Positions 1 through 13,428 of a stretch of 64,000 bases of DNA are shown piece by piece; within the stretch, counting starts at the first letter, position 1, and each line of letters opens with the position of its first letter. Source of the stretch: Xylona heveae TC161 (lineage: Eukaryota; Ascomycota; Xylonomycetes; Xylonales; Xylonaceae). The notes under the pieces are model-generated. The model searched no databases. It was not told the DNA's origin and saw only the letters and a list, made by a program, of their open reading frames with translations. The stretch is from positions 868,001 to 932,000 of the forward strand of contig NW_017264200.1 in assembly GCF_001619985.1 (NCBI RefSeq), read 5' to 3'. A program made the translations under genes and the position numbers.

Positions 1-700
1 GCGTTTCTAGCGTGTATAATATTAAATATTCTTCTCACAAATAAAAGAGCCCCCGGCTTCTTTCAGAATTGCTGATAAGTCAGCTATCAATCTTTCCGAT
101 CTTCATATTCGGCTTACAAAGCCATACTTCTTTGTAACTTGCGAACTTCTCATAGACAGTTCGCTGTAATTTGTACTGCTCGACTCATAGTATTTGCATT
201 GTAACAATGAGACTTTGCGCAACCAATTGATAATGCACTGAATTTCCAGAAGGGTGCCGAGCTGATTAAAGCACCCTAGAAGGTGAAATTAAAGAGTTTT
301 TCGCGAGTTCTAGCTTTGATGTTGGACTTTCTGCTTTCACGGATGCAATCATACGCAGCAAATTACCAAGCTGAACCATAGGGCCAGCAGATGATCACAA
401 GGCTGCTCAGGCGTAAGATATATTCGTAAAATATACAGTCATGTCGTCCGTTGGTCATTGCTCATCAACCAGGTTGCTCATCAATCATCAGTCCATTGGT
501 TTCTTCAAACACCCAAGCCAACATAAAAGGAAAAGACGAGACTCCTTTGAGTCACCAAGCAAAGAAAGTCCCAGAGAAAAGGTTCGTCAACGAACGGCAC
601 GCCAACAAGCAGCTGGATCGCATTGAGCAAGCACGCAGTGCAAACGCACAATATATAACATATTTTGGCATGTACAAATGGTATTGCTACATACCTCCTT
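1..700. other. intergenic, 3' side of the C2H2 factor gene
   Basis: No gene recognised. Short overlapping open frames at 441-846 have no familiar domain and run opposite to the neighbouring gene. The stretch probably holds the 3' UTR of the C2H2 factor. Confidence 0.4.
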
Positions 701-2669
701 TCAGCGCGGGTAAGAATGCATCATCGGCATACTTGCCATATATCCATCATAGATTCCTCTCGCATGAAGATGCCCGGTTAACATGCTTGAATTCATGCTT
801 CCGTGAATGTTACCTGCTTCACCAGGCGCGGTATTCGAAGACTTGAAAGCCCAAAAGGACTCTGCAGAACCAGAAGATTCCGAGCTAGTCTGGCTCAGAC
901 ACTGACTTGGACTACGCCTGCGCGCAGAGGTGTCCTGCTCGCAAGTACACTCTGCGGAGACCGCATGATCACCAGATTCTGGGCCCATTTCTGATGACAA
1001 TGATCCAGGTCCTGAGTTGTGTCGCCTGGATGTTGACGTGCAGGAAATCCGGCGGTCTTTGCCACGTCCCTTGATTCCTTTGTTGGAGTTTTTATATAAT
1101 GAAGCGAAGTACTCCCAAAGTTCTCGATCATTCTGAGAAACCGGCTCGCCATCATGGATGGAAGCGAAGCGTTCCGTGAGGAGGTTCAGCGACGAGGCAT
1201 GAAACTTGTTCTGATGAGACTGTTCTTTCAAAGCGGGCGAAAAATGGCCCCAGTTGGTCAGCTTCTTCATACCTAATTTCTGTATGGACAAGAGGTGAAC
1301 ACCGGATTAAAGTGTTGAATAGCGGAGTAAAGAGATGAACTCAACAAGTGCCGAAATGAAACGAAGAAAAGAGATGATAAACGAACCGCCACATTAAGCT
1401 TTTGAAAAGACATCAAGTAGAGAACATGTCTTTGCAAGGGAGAATCAATTTTTCTTGTGGCGTTGTAAATCACAAGGGGCCAAGAATGAGGGCACCGGTG
1501 TTTCTCATATACAATCCGTCGTCAAGATTTAATACGGACCTTGAGGTTTCCCAGTTGGCTGAACTGTTTACCGCAGTCATCCAGCCGACATGTAAAGGGC
1601 TTTGCTTGTAGGTGCACGATTTTGTGCGCTCGGACATTGCCGCGCTGAGCAAATGTCTTGTGGCAGATATCGCATTCGTATGGGCGTTCTCCAGTATGGC
1701 GACGCTCATGTGTCTTGAAGACGATAATGATGAAGGCGTCAGCTTGTTGAGGCCACCAAATTCTCAGGAATTGTCAACCGCTACCTTGAGATTTCCCATC
1801 TGACTGAAACGTTGACCACAGGATGGCTCTCGGCAAATCTGCATGGAGACAGCGAGGATTTTTGTCAGCGATCCGATCAAACAAGCTGGTTCGAAAAATC
1901 AAAGAGTCGAGCCAGGGACTTAAAAGGTAATAAGGGCACCAACAAATGGCTTCACTCCGGTGTGTGCTCGGGTATGAATATCCAGGTGGGTCTTTTGGTA
2001 GAAGCTCTTCCAGCATCCGGGGATACTGCATTGATACTTCTTCTTGGCTTTCCGGTCAGTTCTCCCCCCGTCAATGTGGCCATCATCGGCCATTGGGGCT
2101 GCCGGTGCCGTACTAGACTTGGGGCCGCCTTGGGCTCGAGTTTGCGGCTGGTTTGAAGACGAGTGCCGGTCCACGCTTGGCACGTCCTCCGAGTTCGTTT
2201 TTGACTGAATGGCTCTCATGAGCACGTCGACACTCGTCGCAAATTGGGCCTCAGTTGGGCCCGCAGAAGAAGGAGTGAAAGTTTCTGGAGGCGACGCAAC
2301 ATGTGAAGGGACGTCAAATGCGAATGACGAAGTGGCATCATCTTCGAGCTTTATTGGTGGAGTCCTGATTGCATGTCCGTTGCGCGTGTCGGGCCCATGC
2401 GGCGTCAGACTTGGGAAGCCATGCGACGAAGTATGGCTCGAGTAATTGGAACCGTAGCCTTGCGTGACGGAGGCATAGTTGTCTCCTAGCATACCGTTCA
2501 TGCCATAGCCTGAAGGAAGGAGAGGCAGGAAAGGGCCTATGCCAGGGAAGACCAAGGAATTCATAGAAAGATCGAACTGTTCTGCATGCGGGTTGCGGGC
2601 CATGATAGAGCCCTCGTGCACAAGTCTTGAATTGAATTCAAAAGGCGCAAGGACATTGGTAGCCTCCAT
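701..2669 (-). CDS. Azf1-like C2H2 zinc-finger transcription factor
   Basis: Four exons are supported: 1944-2669, 1785-1838, 1540-1713 and 701-1219 (about 490 aa). The first ~210 residues are low-complexity Ser/Pro/Gly-rich, as in an activation region. Four C2H2 fingers follow: one opening CSIPGC, one CREPSC, one CDIC and one CRLDDC, the last closing HQNKFH. After them comes the conserved block [20 protein letters not shown], which I know from fungal Azf1-like proteins. It should be a nuclear DNA-binding regulator. Introns lie inside the finger region, and two of them follow the same tetrapeptide GNLK in phase 0. The start at 2669 is the first Met of the long exon; a further 5' non-coding exon is possible. 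The upstream gap is 5.4 kb. The family call is firm; the exact orthologue (Azf1 or a sister) is less so. Confidence 0.85.
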
Positions 2670-4066
2670 CAGGTCTGGGTTTCCCCAAACAAGTGGTTGG
2701 AATATCTGGGGATATCAGCAACCAAAGCAGAACCGGAGAGGATTGTCAGTTCAGTGCCAGCTATCCTTCAATTCAGCCTGATCCAGCCCGCTGGAGTCGC
2801 ACAGGTAATGAAAGTTATATAAGGACCCTGCTTATGGAACCGTTGCCGTTACCGTTCCGAGAAGACAGGGTCAGAACTAAGACAGACTCCACCGGCGACG
2901 TCGAACACGAGCTCAGAGATGAACGTCAATGAGACGTTTTTCAGATGCACCGTTTGTTCCAATTCCCGGATCGAAGGGGTCAGCAAGCGTAGAGGATCGA
3001 CATCCCAGGTGCATTGCTCGCAGGCCCACCATGCGACAGCCACTCATGTTGGATGAGCCTTATATGTCGGAACGTCCCCACATCGAGGGAAGCCTGCAAA
3101 GCTGGCCCACCATAGCTCAAAGAAAACTGTCGGGGATAGCACGACGCGGGCATGCGTACGCGGTCAGACAAGAACGGGGAAGCAGCAAGAGTTACAGTCA
3201 CGTCCCCACCCTCTCAATCCCTTCTCCAGTGAATCTCGTCCGCCATGTGCAATACCCATGGACGGGCGAGAGTTTGGCAGAGGTGCCGAGTACCCAGAGA
3301 GACTAAAGAATCGGATGGGGTGGGACGGTCCCGAGGCGACGGGAGCTGGTGAGAGAAGCTTCCCTGCCCTAGTTGCCCTAGCTCCCACCTCTAGTGTTCA
3401 TTAGCAAGCGCGGCATCAAGCACCCCTCAAGCTGGGAGGGTGTGGGTTAACATACGGGAGTAGTAGGCACAGCCCAAAGAGCATGAAGAGGCTGTGTGTG
3501 TGCGAGTACTAGTTAGTTATTCTGTAACTGATAGGAGGAGAGGGCCAAGGTTGCCAGGGCCAGCAGACAGATGATGTCCAGCTAGGGCAGGTCCGATGAA
3601 TGGGCTGTCATTCGCGGGATGAGATCTTAGGTAGTTCGGCAGCAAAGGAACAGAACAGGCGTGATAGGGATGGGATGGATGCCAACACCAGCGGGCTTTA
3701 GCCAAAACATGGCCCGGTACCCGCGGAGGGCGACTAGTGTTCTTTCGGCGAGCAACTCTGAAGATGCTGAATGAGGCAAAAATCCACTGTATGTTGCTCT
3801 ACGGAGTAACTAGATGATAGCGAAAGGTCGCTATGCTGCTTATTTGACTCTCTCTCCGCGTTAAAATCTATTTCTACTCAAGAAAGTGCGACAGCTACGA
3901 CAGGATATTTTTGATGAAGAAAAAATATATATATTCTTTTCCTAGCAATTCAGCTGGACGGGCCCTTGAAGCTGTGCTCCATGGTGTTGTAGTGGGGGCT
4001 AAACTACAGGAAGACGTGCCGATGACCAAGAGTAACAAGCTACACTTTTCGAGAATAATGAGATAC

Positions 4067-4082
4067 CTAGGTAGGTAGGTAT
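4067..4082. repeat. TAGG tetranucleotide repeat
   Basis: Short run of TAGG/AGGT units. Similar runs recur in other gaps of this window (about 6588-6606, 24701-24726 and 53056-53070), always outside genes. Confidence 0.6.
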
Positions 4083-6587
4083 AGTATATGATGCCGGGAA
4101 CCACCATTATCACTACGGATTGCTTCGTTTCGGGGTGGGATCTCGTCGGCTTCCCCGCAGCCTCCCGTCGACGCGGCAGCGGAACGGAGTAGCGGGCGAG
4201 TCAAACGTCGACCGAACGACGGGCCATGGGGCAACACCTGAGAAAGAGAAAAAGAAAGGGTGGGGGTTCATGTACGATTATCTATAGCTACCTCACCCAG
4301 AGGAAGCTCATCGTCTTCACACATGTATTTCTTAGCTACTACGATCGACTCACCACCATTCCCCGATCCTCGCAAACTGGGACCCTGAGATATTATTCTA
4401 TTTTGCATGTGTATTGCTCATCTCCAACGTCACAAAGTAACTTGCAAGAGTTCGTCTCGGATTATCCCATCAACATGTCCCGTCAATGTCCAAAAGCGCG
4501 TGGGGCCTTCGCGCCTGTTGCTTAGAAATGACAAAACTCTATACCAACAATCCACAAGGGAAATCCTTTCTCTCAGTCCTCTCTGGTTTCGCTCTTTGTT
4601 TCCAGCCTCCGACCGACGGAAATCACGGGACGGATGCGGTACATTTGTGGATTGATCCCCCATTCGGGAAAGAGTTTCGCAGCATTGCGTGGCCGTGACA
4701 TGAGACCTTGTCAGTTGCGCCCCCAAAGAGCGCGCTCACGCACGTGGGCGGTGAACTTGACTCCGCGGCATTTGACTGTCCAGAAAAGCTCGCATGCAAC
4801 ATTGACATGTTCGCGCCCCATCTTCCACCTCAGCGAGATCTCGATTGGTCATTGGCCGACAGTCTACGCCCCGAGTATGAATTCTGAAGATCAAATCTGC
4901 TCGGATGGGTTAATTTGGCCCGACGAATCTTTCCATGATTTGTTGCCGTCCTCACTGTCGTGCTCGCCACAGAAGCCTTTTGACAAAGCGTAGCACTGTA
5001 AAATTGGCTTGAAGAAAGGTGACATCACTTGGTCATCTCGGTTTGCTCTGCCTTCTGCAGCTCCTCCTCACGCCCCTCTTCTCCAACAGATAACATTAGA
5101 CTACGACGATCCATTGGGCAAAGGTAAAAGATGGGCCAAGATACCAAAATATCGGTGATCCCGGATGGCCTCTTCAGTACCAGACGGCTGGATGGCCTGC
5201 GTGATTGATCCAAATCAGACACCAGGTGGCTGAGACGGCGTGGCGTCAATGGCCAACGCTGCCGAGAGTCAACTCGTCACTCGAGCCCGTCGCCGCCGCG
5301 GGCACTCGCACACAGACATACTAGGTAGATGCCTGATGCGCACCTACATACTTCCCAACATGTTGACACAAAGCATCCCAATTAAATTGTCATCGTAACT
5401 AGAATGCTGACGCCGTTGGTGTACTCACGCACCAATAATATGCAAGGGCTTATATACGTTTTGAGGATGAACGCTTGGATGCGTTTTGAGGGGTTCCGAT
5501 GCAAAATCCCATAAAGGAAGCTTTCGTGCAGATAGCATGGGATAATTGTGGAAATAGAATTAGTTGATTGATCGGCCGGTGTGGATCTGTGCAGATGCAT
5601 CCGAAAAGCATCGCTTCCGCGCGTCGATGGGGGTGTCATCTGCCGGCGGCCTTTGCGCCAAGGCGCTCCGTTTTCGAGGTGCCAGGAGAACGCCACAGCT
5701 TCGGAGAGCGAGCAAAGCACAAGCGTCATGTCCATAGCTCCCCCGACGAGTAGGACCCGTAACTTACAGGGTGGGCCTCCACAGACGAGTTGATGTGTAT
5801 CGAAGGTGTCGTTGCTGTCATATTATTCTTATCTGATAAGCCAGCTCTGTCAACAGAGAACTCTTGTATCAGGCTAGAAATACCTTGGATATATCGAAAT
5901 AATGAAATATGGTTCTGAGGCTTGAGGTTTCAAGAAGATGTTACCTGCAGAGACCTGCCACTCCCAATCTGCCGGCAAGCAGCAGAAGAACAAAGTAAGT
6001 AAATTGTAGGTTCTCAGATCCCTCCTCCTCTGAGTGCTTATCTGTTCCCCAAAGAAAAGGTTATACTGCACTTCTGGCTCAGCATAGGAGGGCCTGGTCA
6101 CCCCAATTGAGAGCGGGAGGGGAAATGGCGTCTCAGGCGGTAAAGGTATTTCAGCAATCTGGCCCTCCACTGCGCCTCGCCAGGAGCTCTGCTGCCGCAT
6201 GGACAAGGTATTGGCGCTGGCATGGGGTTGTCGAACCAAAATGCCGGGAAATTGATGCGGGGGATGCGTGTCGCCGTGATCTGGTAGCGAATCGAGCAGG
6301 TGTGATGAGATACAGTTATCCCGGGTGCACATTATTGAAGTTTGTATTTGAGTCTTTGCCCACGATGTGCTTCTGGGGTTGCACACAATGTTCATGCTAC
6401 CAGATCCCCCCTTGATATCATTCGAGGGGATTCACTTGTAGTGCATCCCTTGTTAAACTTTAATCGCCGTGCCCCGTCTGGGCCTCGCCGCTCCACGCCT
6501 CAGATTTTGCCAGTCATCTATCCTCCAGCAACTCCTCCCAAAAGGTCGCCGACACCCCCATTCTGACTCTAATATTGGTCTACATTC

Positions 6588-6606
6588 CTACCTATCTACC
6601 TACCTA
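6588..6606. repeat. CCTA/CTAC tetranucleotide repeat
   Basis: Imperfect CCTA run, the complement of the TAGG runs seen elsewhere in the window. Confidence 0.6.
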
Positions 6607-8042
6607 GTTAGCAATTCGCGCGACGGAAAGCGCACGGCCGGCACGAGAGGTAAGCTGCTCAGTAAGTGCGATCCACAGACCATGTCGAGATGACCTTTTG
6701 CCGATCGTAGCTTGACAAGCTTGTAATGAATATTCGATGTTGTGTGGGTGCATACCGAATGTATGCGATAACCATAAGACCAGCCTTGAACAGTCATTCG
6801 GGAGCACCAACTAGCGGCCTGATAGCATCCGAACCTGCATTTCCTCAATTTTGCCCATGTCTGTGGGGAGGGGCAGGGGTAAAGGTTTGGGGGTCAGCAA
6901 TTTCCATGCTCTCCATCCAAAGCGGGGTCCAAGGAATTGTACGATACGGTATTTGCAGAGGCCTCTTCTGCCTAAGCCAAGCAGAGAGAACATTCAACTA
7001 ACGAACGCCGCGGTTGAACTCCTTGAGACTATGACACGGTTGATAAAGTCCGCATCTAAGCCGCACAGTGTACAGTGTTGGCTCAACGAGAGCTTTGCAT
7101 GGTATGCAGTTGTACAGATGCAGATCTCACCTCTGCTGCCCGCCTTTGCTGAGGTGACTTGATGAACCTGGCGTCCTCCTTTGGGCTATTCGCTGCAGTT
7201 CGCCTGCGATCATGGGGTCAATTATCCCAAATTTGGGAATTGTTTTTGGCCCATCCAAAGGTGATCAGCTGTCGTTCTGTTCGATGCAGCGATTCAAGTG
7301 ATTACGCAAAGGGTGGAATTGCCTTAGGCATTCAAGCAATTGAGTAATCGTCATACTTAGCATGAAAATGATATAACAGCATTACAAAGTGTTGCAAAAG
7401 AACAAACACCAGGAATTCTAAAATACAAAGAATGAAATTTAATCAAAATCATACTCAAGGCACATAATATGTTATGCCCTTAGCCCAGTTCGCCACCTTA
7501 CCCGGGGCGTATATCGAACTCTGCGGATAAGCTGGCGCAGGGGTAATGCCCGTCCAAGGATGACTTGGGCTGTTTTCATCAAGCCCGATACTCTTGGTCA
7601 TGATGTTTCTTGCAGTACTTGCTCTTCCAGAATAAAGGCAAGAAAAAGACAACGAAATGGAAAGGAAAAGCAAAAAAAAAAAAATAATGCCAGATCAGAA
7701 AGGAGGTAAAGGAAATGACACCCAGACCATTGAAAGACGACGCAGTTCTTGGTGATAATTCGCAATAGCTTTACTCCGAGAGCATCCCCCAAGCCGCCCT
7801 TTTTCTTGCGAATCAACAAGCTCAAATTACTCAACTGGAAAACACGCGTTGGACTGAGGTTTGATATTGACGCTTCAAGGTCCACGGTATTGTTCGTAGC
7901 TAAAAAGTACTCATGGTCAGTCTCAACAGCTATTCCCAGACACAAGGTAACAATAAATTGTCCATGACATACGACATCTCCGAGCATAGCGGTACGCTTC
8001 ATCGGAGATCAATTGACAAGCATGAGCTTGGCGGTGCAAAGA

Positions 8043-10611
8043 TTACACCAACGAAGGCGGAAAAAATTGGGATCTCGGTGTAGGTACTGATACATACCTC
8101 CAGATACGGGCACGCATGTCTCCACTTCCAGTGGCGAAGAGATTTCCCATTGGACTGGGAGCAACCGAAATAACTGCAAAGGTAAAATGTCAGCCATGAT
8201 TGAACACAGCAAAACCGTAAATTGGATAAAACCAGTTTAAGCGGCGGGTGACGCGGCCATTGCAACCACAGTTGATCGCACAAAGGAGTCTTACCCGAGT
8301 TTTTATGTCCCTGAAGCATCAGCTGCGTGTTACCCGTTCTAGGATCCCAGAATTGAACACCTCGATCCTTCGATCCGCTCAAAACCCATGCGCCATCAGG
8401 GGTCAAGGCCACACTCAAGACAAAGTCCTGCGCCATTCATTAGTCTGGGCTGAAACAAAATTGTGCTTGTTGGCGGAGAAGAAGGAGAAACGCAAAAAAG
8501 AGAAAAGAATATCTGGCTCCCATCCATGGGTCTTGGAGCATTGGTGCGGTTTGCGCCTTGAAATTCGCCAATATGCCTGCACGTACCTTGTGACCTTCGA
8601 ATGTCCTTACACATTTGCCGCCCTTGGGACCAGTGCCGGGCAGCATTCCTCGCGGCGGGGTCAACTCCCACATCTTGATCGTCTTATCCAGACTTCCACT
8701 GACCAAATCTCTGCCGTTCGGCGCAAACGCTACCGAGTAAACGCTATCCTTGTGGCCCTCAGCGCCCTCAAGTCGTTCAACCAGATAGCCGCTCGTAGCA
8801 TCCCAAACTCGAACGCTCTTGTCCAGTGAGCCAGCCGCAACATAACGAGCATCGGGGGAAATGGCAACGGTAGTCACGCCATCCTCAATACTGAGTACCA
8901 TCAATTGGTGGCCGGCATCGAGATCCCAGAGGCGAACAGTTCGGTCACCGCTTCCGGAAGCAATGAGACGGCCATTACGAGCAAAGTCCAGAGAGTAGAT
9001 GTCCTGCTCGTGGCCAGTGAAGGTGTGCTTAATTGTGCGATTTTGGATGTCCCAGACCTAAATTGTTGTGTGTTAGCTTTGATGGGTTGGGTAAGTACCA
9101 AAGGAATGTGCTAACCCTAATCTGTCGATCTTCAGCGCCCGTTGCAAGATATCTTCCGTCAGGGCTAAAGCAGACGCTGCGAATATAAAGGTCTCCATCC
9201 TTATCAACAGAGTCGTCCTGAAGATGAGAGACAAGTTTTCCAGTGGTCACATCGAAAATTTGTGCCGATCTGTTGCATCCTGTTGCCACATATTTTCCGT
9301 CATGGCTGAACCTCACACAGCACACAACACTCTCATGAGAGAGAGTGTGAACGAGATCGACATCCAGGACGCGGGGAATTCGAGGGTTAAAGACGGCAAA
9401 CCAGTCGGTACCTTCCCTCTTTTGCGACGGAGGTAACCGGTCAATGTCCAAATCCGCAAGGGTGTTGCCCACATTACCAATTGGCGGCTGCGGCGGGGGC
9501 GGAGGAGGCGTGGGACGTGCGATCTGAGGAGATGCCCGCGGATCAGGGTAAGGAGCTTGCTGAGGAGTCGCAGGTCCAGGCGGGCCTCGAACAGGTCGGG
9601 GACCTTTGCCGGGTCCGGGAGAGGAAGTTGGTGGAGGTGGCTGCGTATATCCTAGATCATAGTCAGGCATCATCTTCCGTAATATGGGGATCGATGGAGG
9701 GAAGGGCTCTGCTTAATGAAGCGTAATTGGCTTCCGAGCAAGGGGGCAATAAAGTGTTCAGAACGGATTCAAAGTTAGTGCATACCATTCGCAGAGGGAG
9801 CCGGATATCCGGGAAAAGGTGGCTGTTGCGGTTGAGGCCCAGCTTGGGGAAGACCAGGCGGTGCTCCAACCATCGGATGGGGCTGGGGCGGGAGCTCCTG
9901 CGGAGGCGGCGCTAGGCCAGGTCCGCCTTGCCCACCTTGTCCGGTCATGATACCGCCAAACAGATTACTCGGCCCATGGCCGATAGCGGGCGGTGGTGCT
10001 TGCGCAGGACCGGTGTGTGGAGGGGCTCCCGCAACGTGAGAAGAGTGGACCGGGCCACCGCGTGCGTCGAGTTCTGCTCTAAGGCGGGCCACGTCCTCTT
10101 CATACCTGAAAGATTTATATAAAGATTAATTTAATGTTCTGTGGAGGAGAAAAAGAAAATGTGCAGAAAGTTTGCCCCAATTTCGATGTGCTCATTGAAT
10201 CAGACTTACTTTTGCTTCATGACTGCGTGTTGTTGTTCCAGCTGATATAGCTTCTGTCTTACCATATCCATTTCGTTCATCTGATTTGTAACTGTAAGAC
10301 CATCGTTAGTCCACTGTTTTTGGTGATGATGAATTATTAAACAGATTAAAGGACCCTGAAACTAAACCATGTCCAAGTCTGAATTGATCTGACTTGCAGC
10401 CTAACGAGGATGCAGCAATTCTTGAGAGGGTTGCCAAAGATTGCGTAAAAGCGCTGGCCGGCCACCGGGGATATGCAGGGAACCTACTTTGCACCTCATA
10501 CTCTCCTGCCCTCCCCACTTGATTATCAAACTCGGCCCGGATTGAGTCCAGGAGCTCGTTCAAGCGAGTGTTGGGTGCATTAGGCACCATCCCGCGATGA
10601 GAGTTGTACAT
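8043..10611 (-). CDS. rcoA: Tup1-family transcriptional co-repressor RcoA
   Basis: Seven exons (10488-10611, 10210-10291, 9786-10105, 9116-9651, 8587-9057, 8295-8427, 8043-8173) total 1797 nt, giving 598 aa, normal for fungal Tup1. Residues ~1-90 form the Tup_N coiled coil (start [20 protein letters not shown]), used for tetramerisation and Ssn6/Cyc8 contact. A Pro/Gly/Gln-rich linker follows. The C-terminal half has WD40 repeats with clear blades such as [13 protein letters not shown] and [13 protein letters not shown], ending [15 protein letters not shown]. It acts in the nucleus as a general co-repressor recruited by DNA-bound factors. A run of CT-rich DNA on the minus strand around 11.1-11.3 kb suggests a leader of 500-650 nt. 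The last ~15 residues after RARIWRY are unsure: a GTATGT directly after the Trp codon could be a donor for one more intron. Confidence 0.95.
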
Positions 10612-11840
10612 GATGACAATATTTCCGCCCTGATTTCGCTTCCCGTCCACGGCGCTTTCTGACTCAAATGACACAATGTTTCCAGACACCAAAATATGAT
10701 CCTGACGATAGCGGGTTTCAGAGGTTGCCGGCTGAGACTCGACCCTTTGAGCAGCAGAGCTTCAACTGATTTCCAGTAGGTGTATTGACTCGTTTGTGTC
10801 GAACAGCTGTGATAAAGCTCCCAGGTAGCTGACAATAGGTAGACTAGTAAGAGGCAACGAAGCAGAATCGATGAATTAATTGGTGCAAAATGAGAATTCT
10901 GTGTCGCGCGCGTTCACGCTGACTGGCTGAGGATTTGACAAGCTGTCGATGTTATCTCGGTTCAACAGCCACTTGCGGCGCGCGAGGAACCTTGAAAACC
11001 CTTGTCGCAATGGTAGAACGCGACAAATAGGTACGATCGGACGTTGCAAGCAGAGGCCGCGATGACCAACCGCGTCGAGAAAGCAGGAGGGTCAAGCGGA
11101 AGTTGAAGGATAGAAGCTAAGGGAAAGGAGGAGAGGGAGATGAGGAGGTCGGTAAGTGAAGGGGAGAAAACTGCGTGATGAGAGCGGCCGCCAGTGGGTA
11201 GCGGTAGCGTAGGTAGGGTAAAAGGATTAAGGTAAGAGCGAGAGCGAGCGAGGAAGAGAAGGAGGAACAAAAGAGATCAGACAGACGAGGTTACGGGTAT
11301 GGAAGCGGTTGGCGACGAAAGTGTGTGTGTGCGTGCAAAGGGTACTTTTGTACCGTTTTGGCCGTCCTTGGACTTAGGCAGATCGTCTGCCACCCAAAAG
11401 TCGGCTGGGCCAAGTGCACCGTGCACGGCTTTGCGCCAGGGGCGGGTAACGAGAGACTAACGAAAGATGTGTTAATTTACCTTTCTTTCCACCATCGATG
11501 AGCAGGCGAGAGGCTGCTACTCCGGTAGACAAGTAACTTACTTACAAGAATAATGCACTTGCTGAACGCACCAGGTTCTCGGGCCGGACCTGGGGGACGT
11601 CTGCACCTTGCCCTCTCGTAAAGGTATGGCCTCTAGCAGATTCCCTGTCCCTCAAAGATGGCTACGTCGAATAGGCGTGTAGGGTTCGTTCTCTTGATGG
11701 GGAGAGGTATCCACAGTAGGTAGAGATGCAAGATGTCACAGGATGATGTTGCAGCGGGGCCAACGGGGCTCTGCCTCTTTCTGAGCGGTCGCTTTTTTGG
11801 CAGTTCGGCAATGGTACTCTTACTCAATAGCAGTCGAGCT

Positions 11841-11873
11841 TGTGTGTGTGTGTGTGTGTCTGTGTCTGTGTGG
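11841..11873. repeat. TG dinucleotide microsatellite
   Basis: Nine or more TG units followed by interrupted CTGTG units, in the rcoA upstream region. Confidence 0.9.
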
Positions 11874-12761
11874 GTGAGTTATGAGTACCTTATGTGGGTG
11901 CAGGGGCAGGGAAGATACATGGAAGGTGAGATGCACCATGCAACGAGGGATGGGGCTTGAGACATGAAGCGGAAGCGGGAGCAGCGTGGTCGCCCGAGTG
12001 TACCTCAGTAGCTCCCCTAACCCTGAGCGACACCACCACTTTCCATCACCGCGCAACGCAAAACGAACTACAAGCTACGTGCAGTATTCTCCGGTGCTTA
12101 AAGGGGAAGAGTCTGCAGTGAAGTACCATAGTACTCAAGGACCCATGTGCATGCCAATTACAGATACGGGGGACATGCACAGGACAGGCCACTGAGAGGG
12201 TGATCTACCTTAAGGACTGCACTGTACGTACACACTGTTCAGCGTTATCCAATCGTTTGTACCCTTCATTCAATACAAGTATACCCGCACAGAAATACGG
12301 AATACACCTTTGCTACTCTCTTTCGGGCCATCCACCTGGGTAGCACCCACTTCCAAGCCGCCAACGATAAACCCAACCCATGTCAGATGCAGGTCAGTGG
12401 CATGGCGCAATTTCTGGTTCTGAAACTTCTTCTGTGCAATGCGGATAGGTAGATATTTGGGTAGTTTCAAAGCATTCTCGGATAGCAAGATCGAATGGGA
12501 TATCATCATGAATTGACACGTTTCCTTTGATTAATCCGATATTCAGGTCAACTCATGAAGCATTTGTGCAAAGGACACACTTTGCTGATTGGTCCAGATT
12601 GATGAATTACTCATTGCTGAAACAAATCGGAATATGATGTCAGTACAATATGTCCTGCAGAAGCAGATGGATGTCAGCGGCCTCCAATCCAACGTTGGCA
12701 GCTTCGAGGCAGTGTCTTTTCTCCACTTTAACCAACGGGCACTGGGACTGTGTCGGATGTG

Positions 12762-12771
12762 ATCACGTGAT
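12762..12771. promoter_or_regulatory. palindromic E-box candidate upstream of ERG3
   Basis: Perfect 10-bp palindrome ATCACGTGAT with a CACGTG core, followed by TGAGTC. bHLH proteins bind E-boxes, and fungal SREBP factors (Sre1/SrbA) control sterol genes including ERG3. The site is about 1.16 kb before the ERG3 start, so assignment to ERG3 rather than rcoA is inference. Confidence 0.3.
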
Positions 12772-13416
12772 GAGTCGCTTGCTGGATTGATTACGGTAAG
12801 TCGATCATCATGCAGCTTCCAGATTAGTCTGTCAGCTCCTTCCCCAAAAGCACCGGTCGGCGGATCTCGTGGAGACACCAGGGCATATCCGATGAAACCA
12901 CTAGATTATCGCATTACAATCCAAGGGTTCAACCTTTTGCCAATGTTGCCTTGTCAGCTTAGTCTTCAATTTTCCAAATACGTAACTCATCTATTGTCAT
13001 TATTCCAGTGCGTATTGCATCAGGTAATCGCCCGGATTTTGATTTTCTGAATCGTCATCTTGACCATGTTTGCCGCACGTGGTTGAAATGGGTGCAAGTA
13101 GCGTGGGCTAGCAAAGAAATTGCTGAAAAAATAGCACCTCCTCATGGAAAAATCAATCAGCAGCCCAGATATGATAACGTCAGGGATTGATCGCCGCAAC
13201 GGCCTGTGGCGGGAACGTTACGTTGAATAATCAACTTTTTTATACTGTGGCTCCGTATTATTATGAATCTGCCCCATCATTCGCTATGCTAAACTGCCGT
13301 AGTGCAGAAGGGTTCTGATCCCATCATAGAGTGTCCTTAGGAGAGATTGAGTACTCTAAGCAGCGTTTTACACAGATTGGAACAATACCGTCATACATTG
13401 AAAGGTACTAAGTAAA

Positions 13417-13428
13417 CCCCCCCCCCCC
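13417..13428. repeat. poly-C run
   Basis: Twelve consecutive C residues in the rcoA-ERG3 gap; its length may be affected by sequencing error. Confidence 0.8.

Larger units (their letters stand above)
2670..8042. other. 5.4 kb gap upstream of the C2H2 factor
   Basis: No protein family was recognised in any frame. Open frames are short and overlap on both strands. On the minus strand a CT-rich tract (purine-rich on plus, about 4230-4265) could mark a transcription start for the C2H2 gene, implying a 5' leader of about 1.5 kb. The right end should hold the rcoA 3' UTR. Confidence 0.4.

Noticed and set aside
6455-6463. AAACTTTAA, an exact match to the Wor1/WOPR binding motif, upstream of the C2H2 factor
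   Set aside because: A 9-mer on either strand is expected about 0.5 times in 64 kb by chance, and only one exact copy was noticed. Not meaningful without ChIP data.
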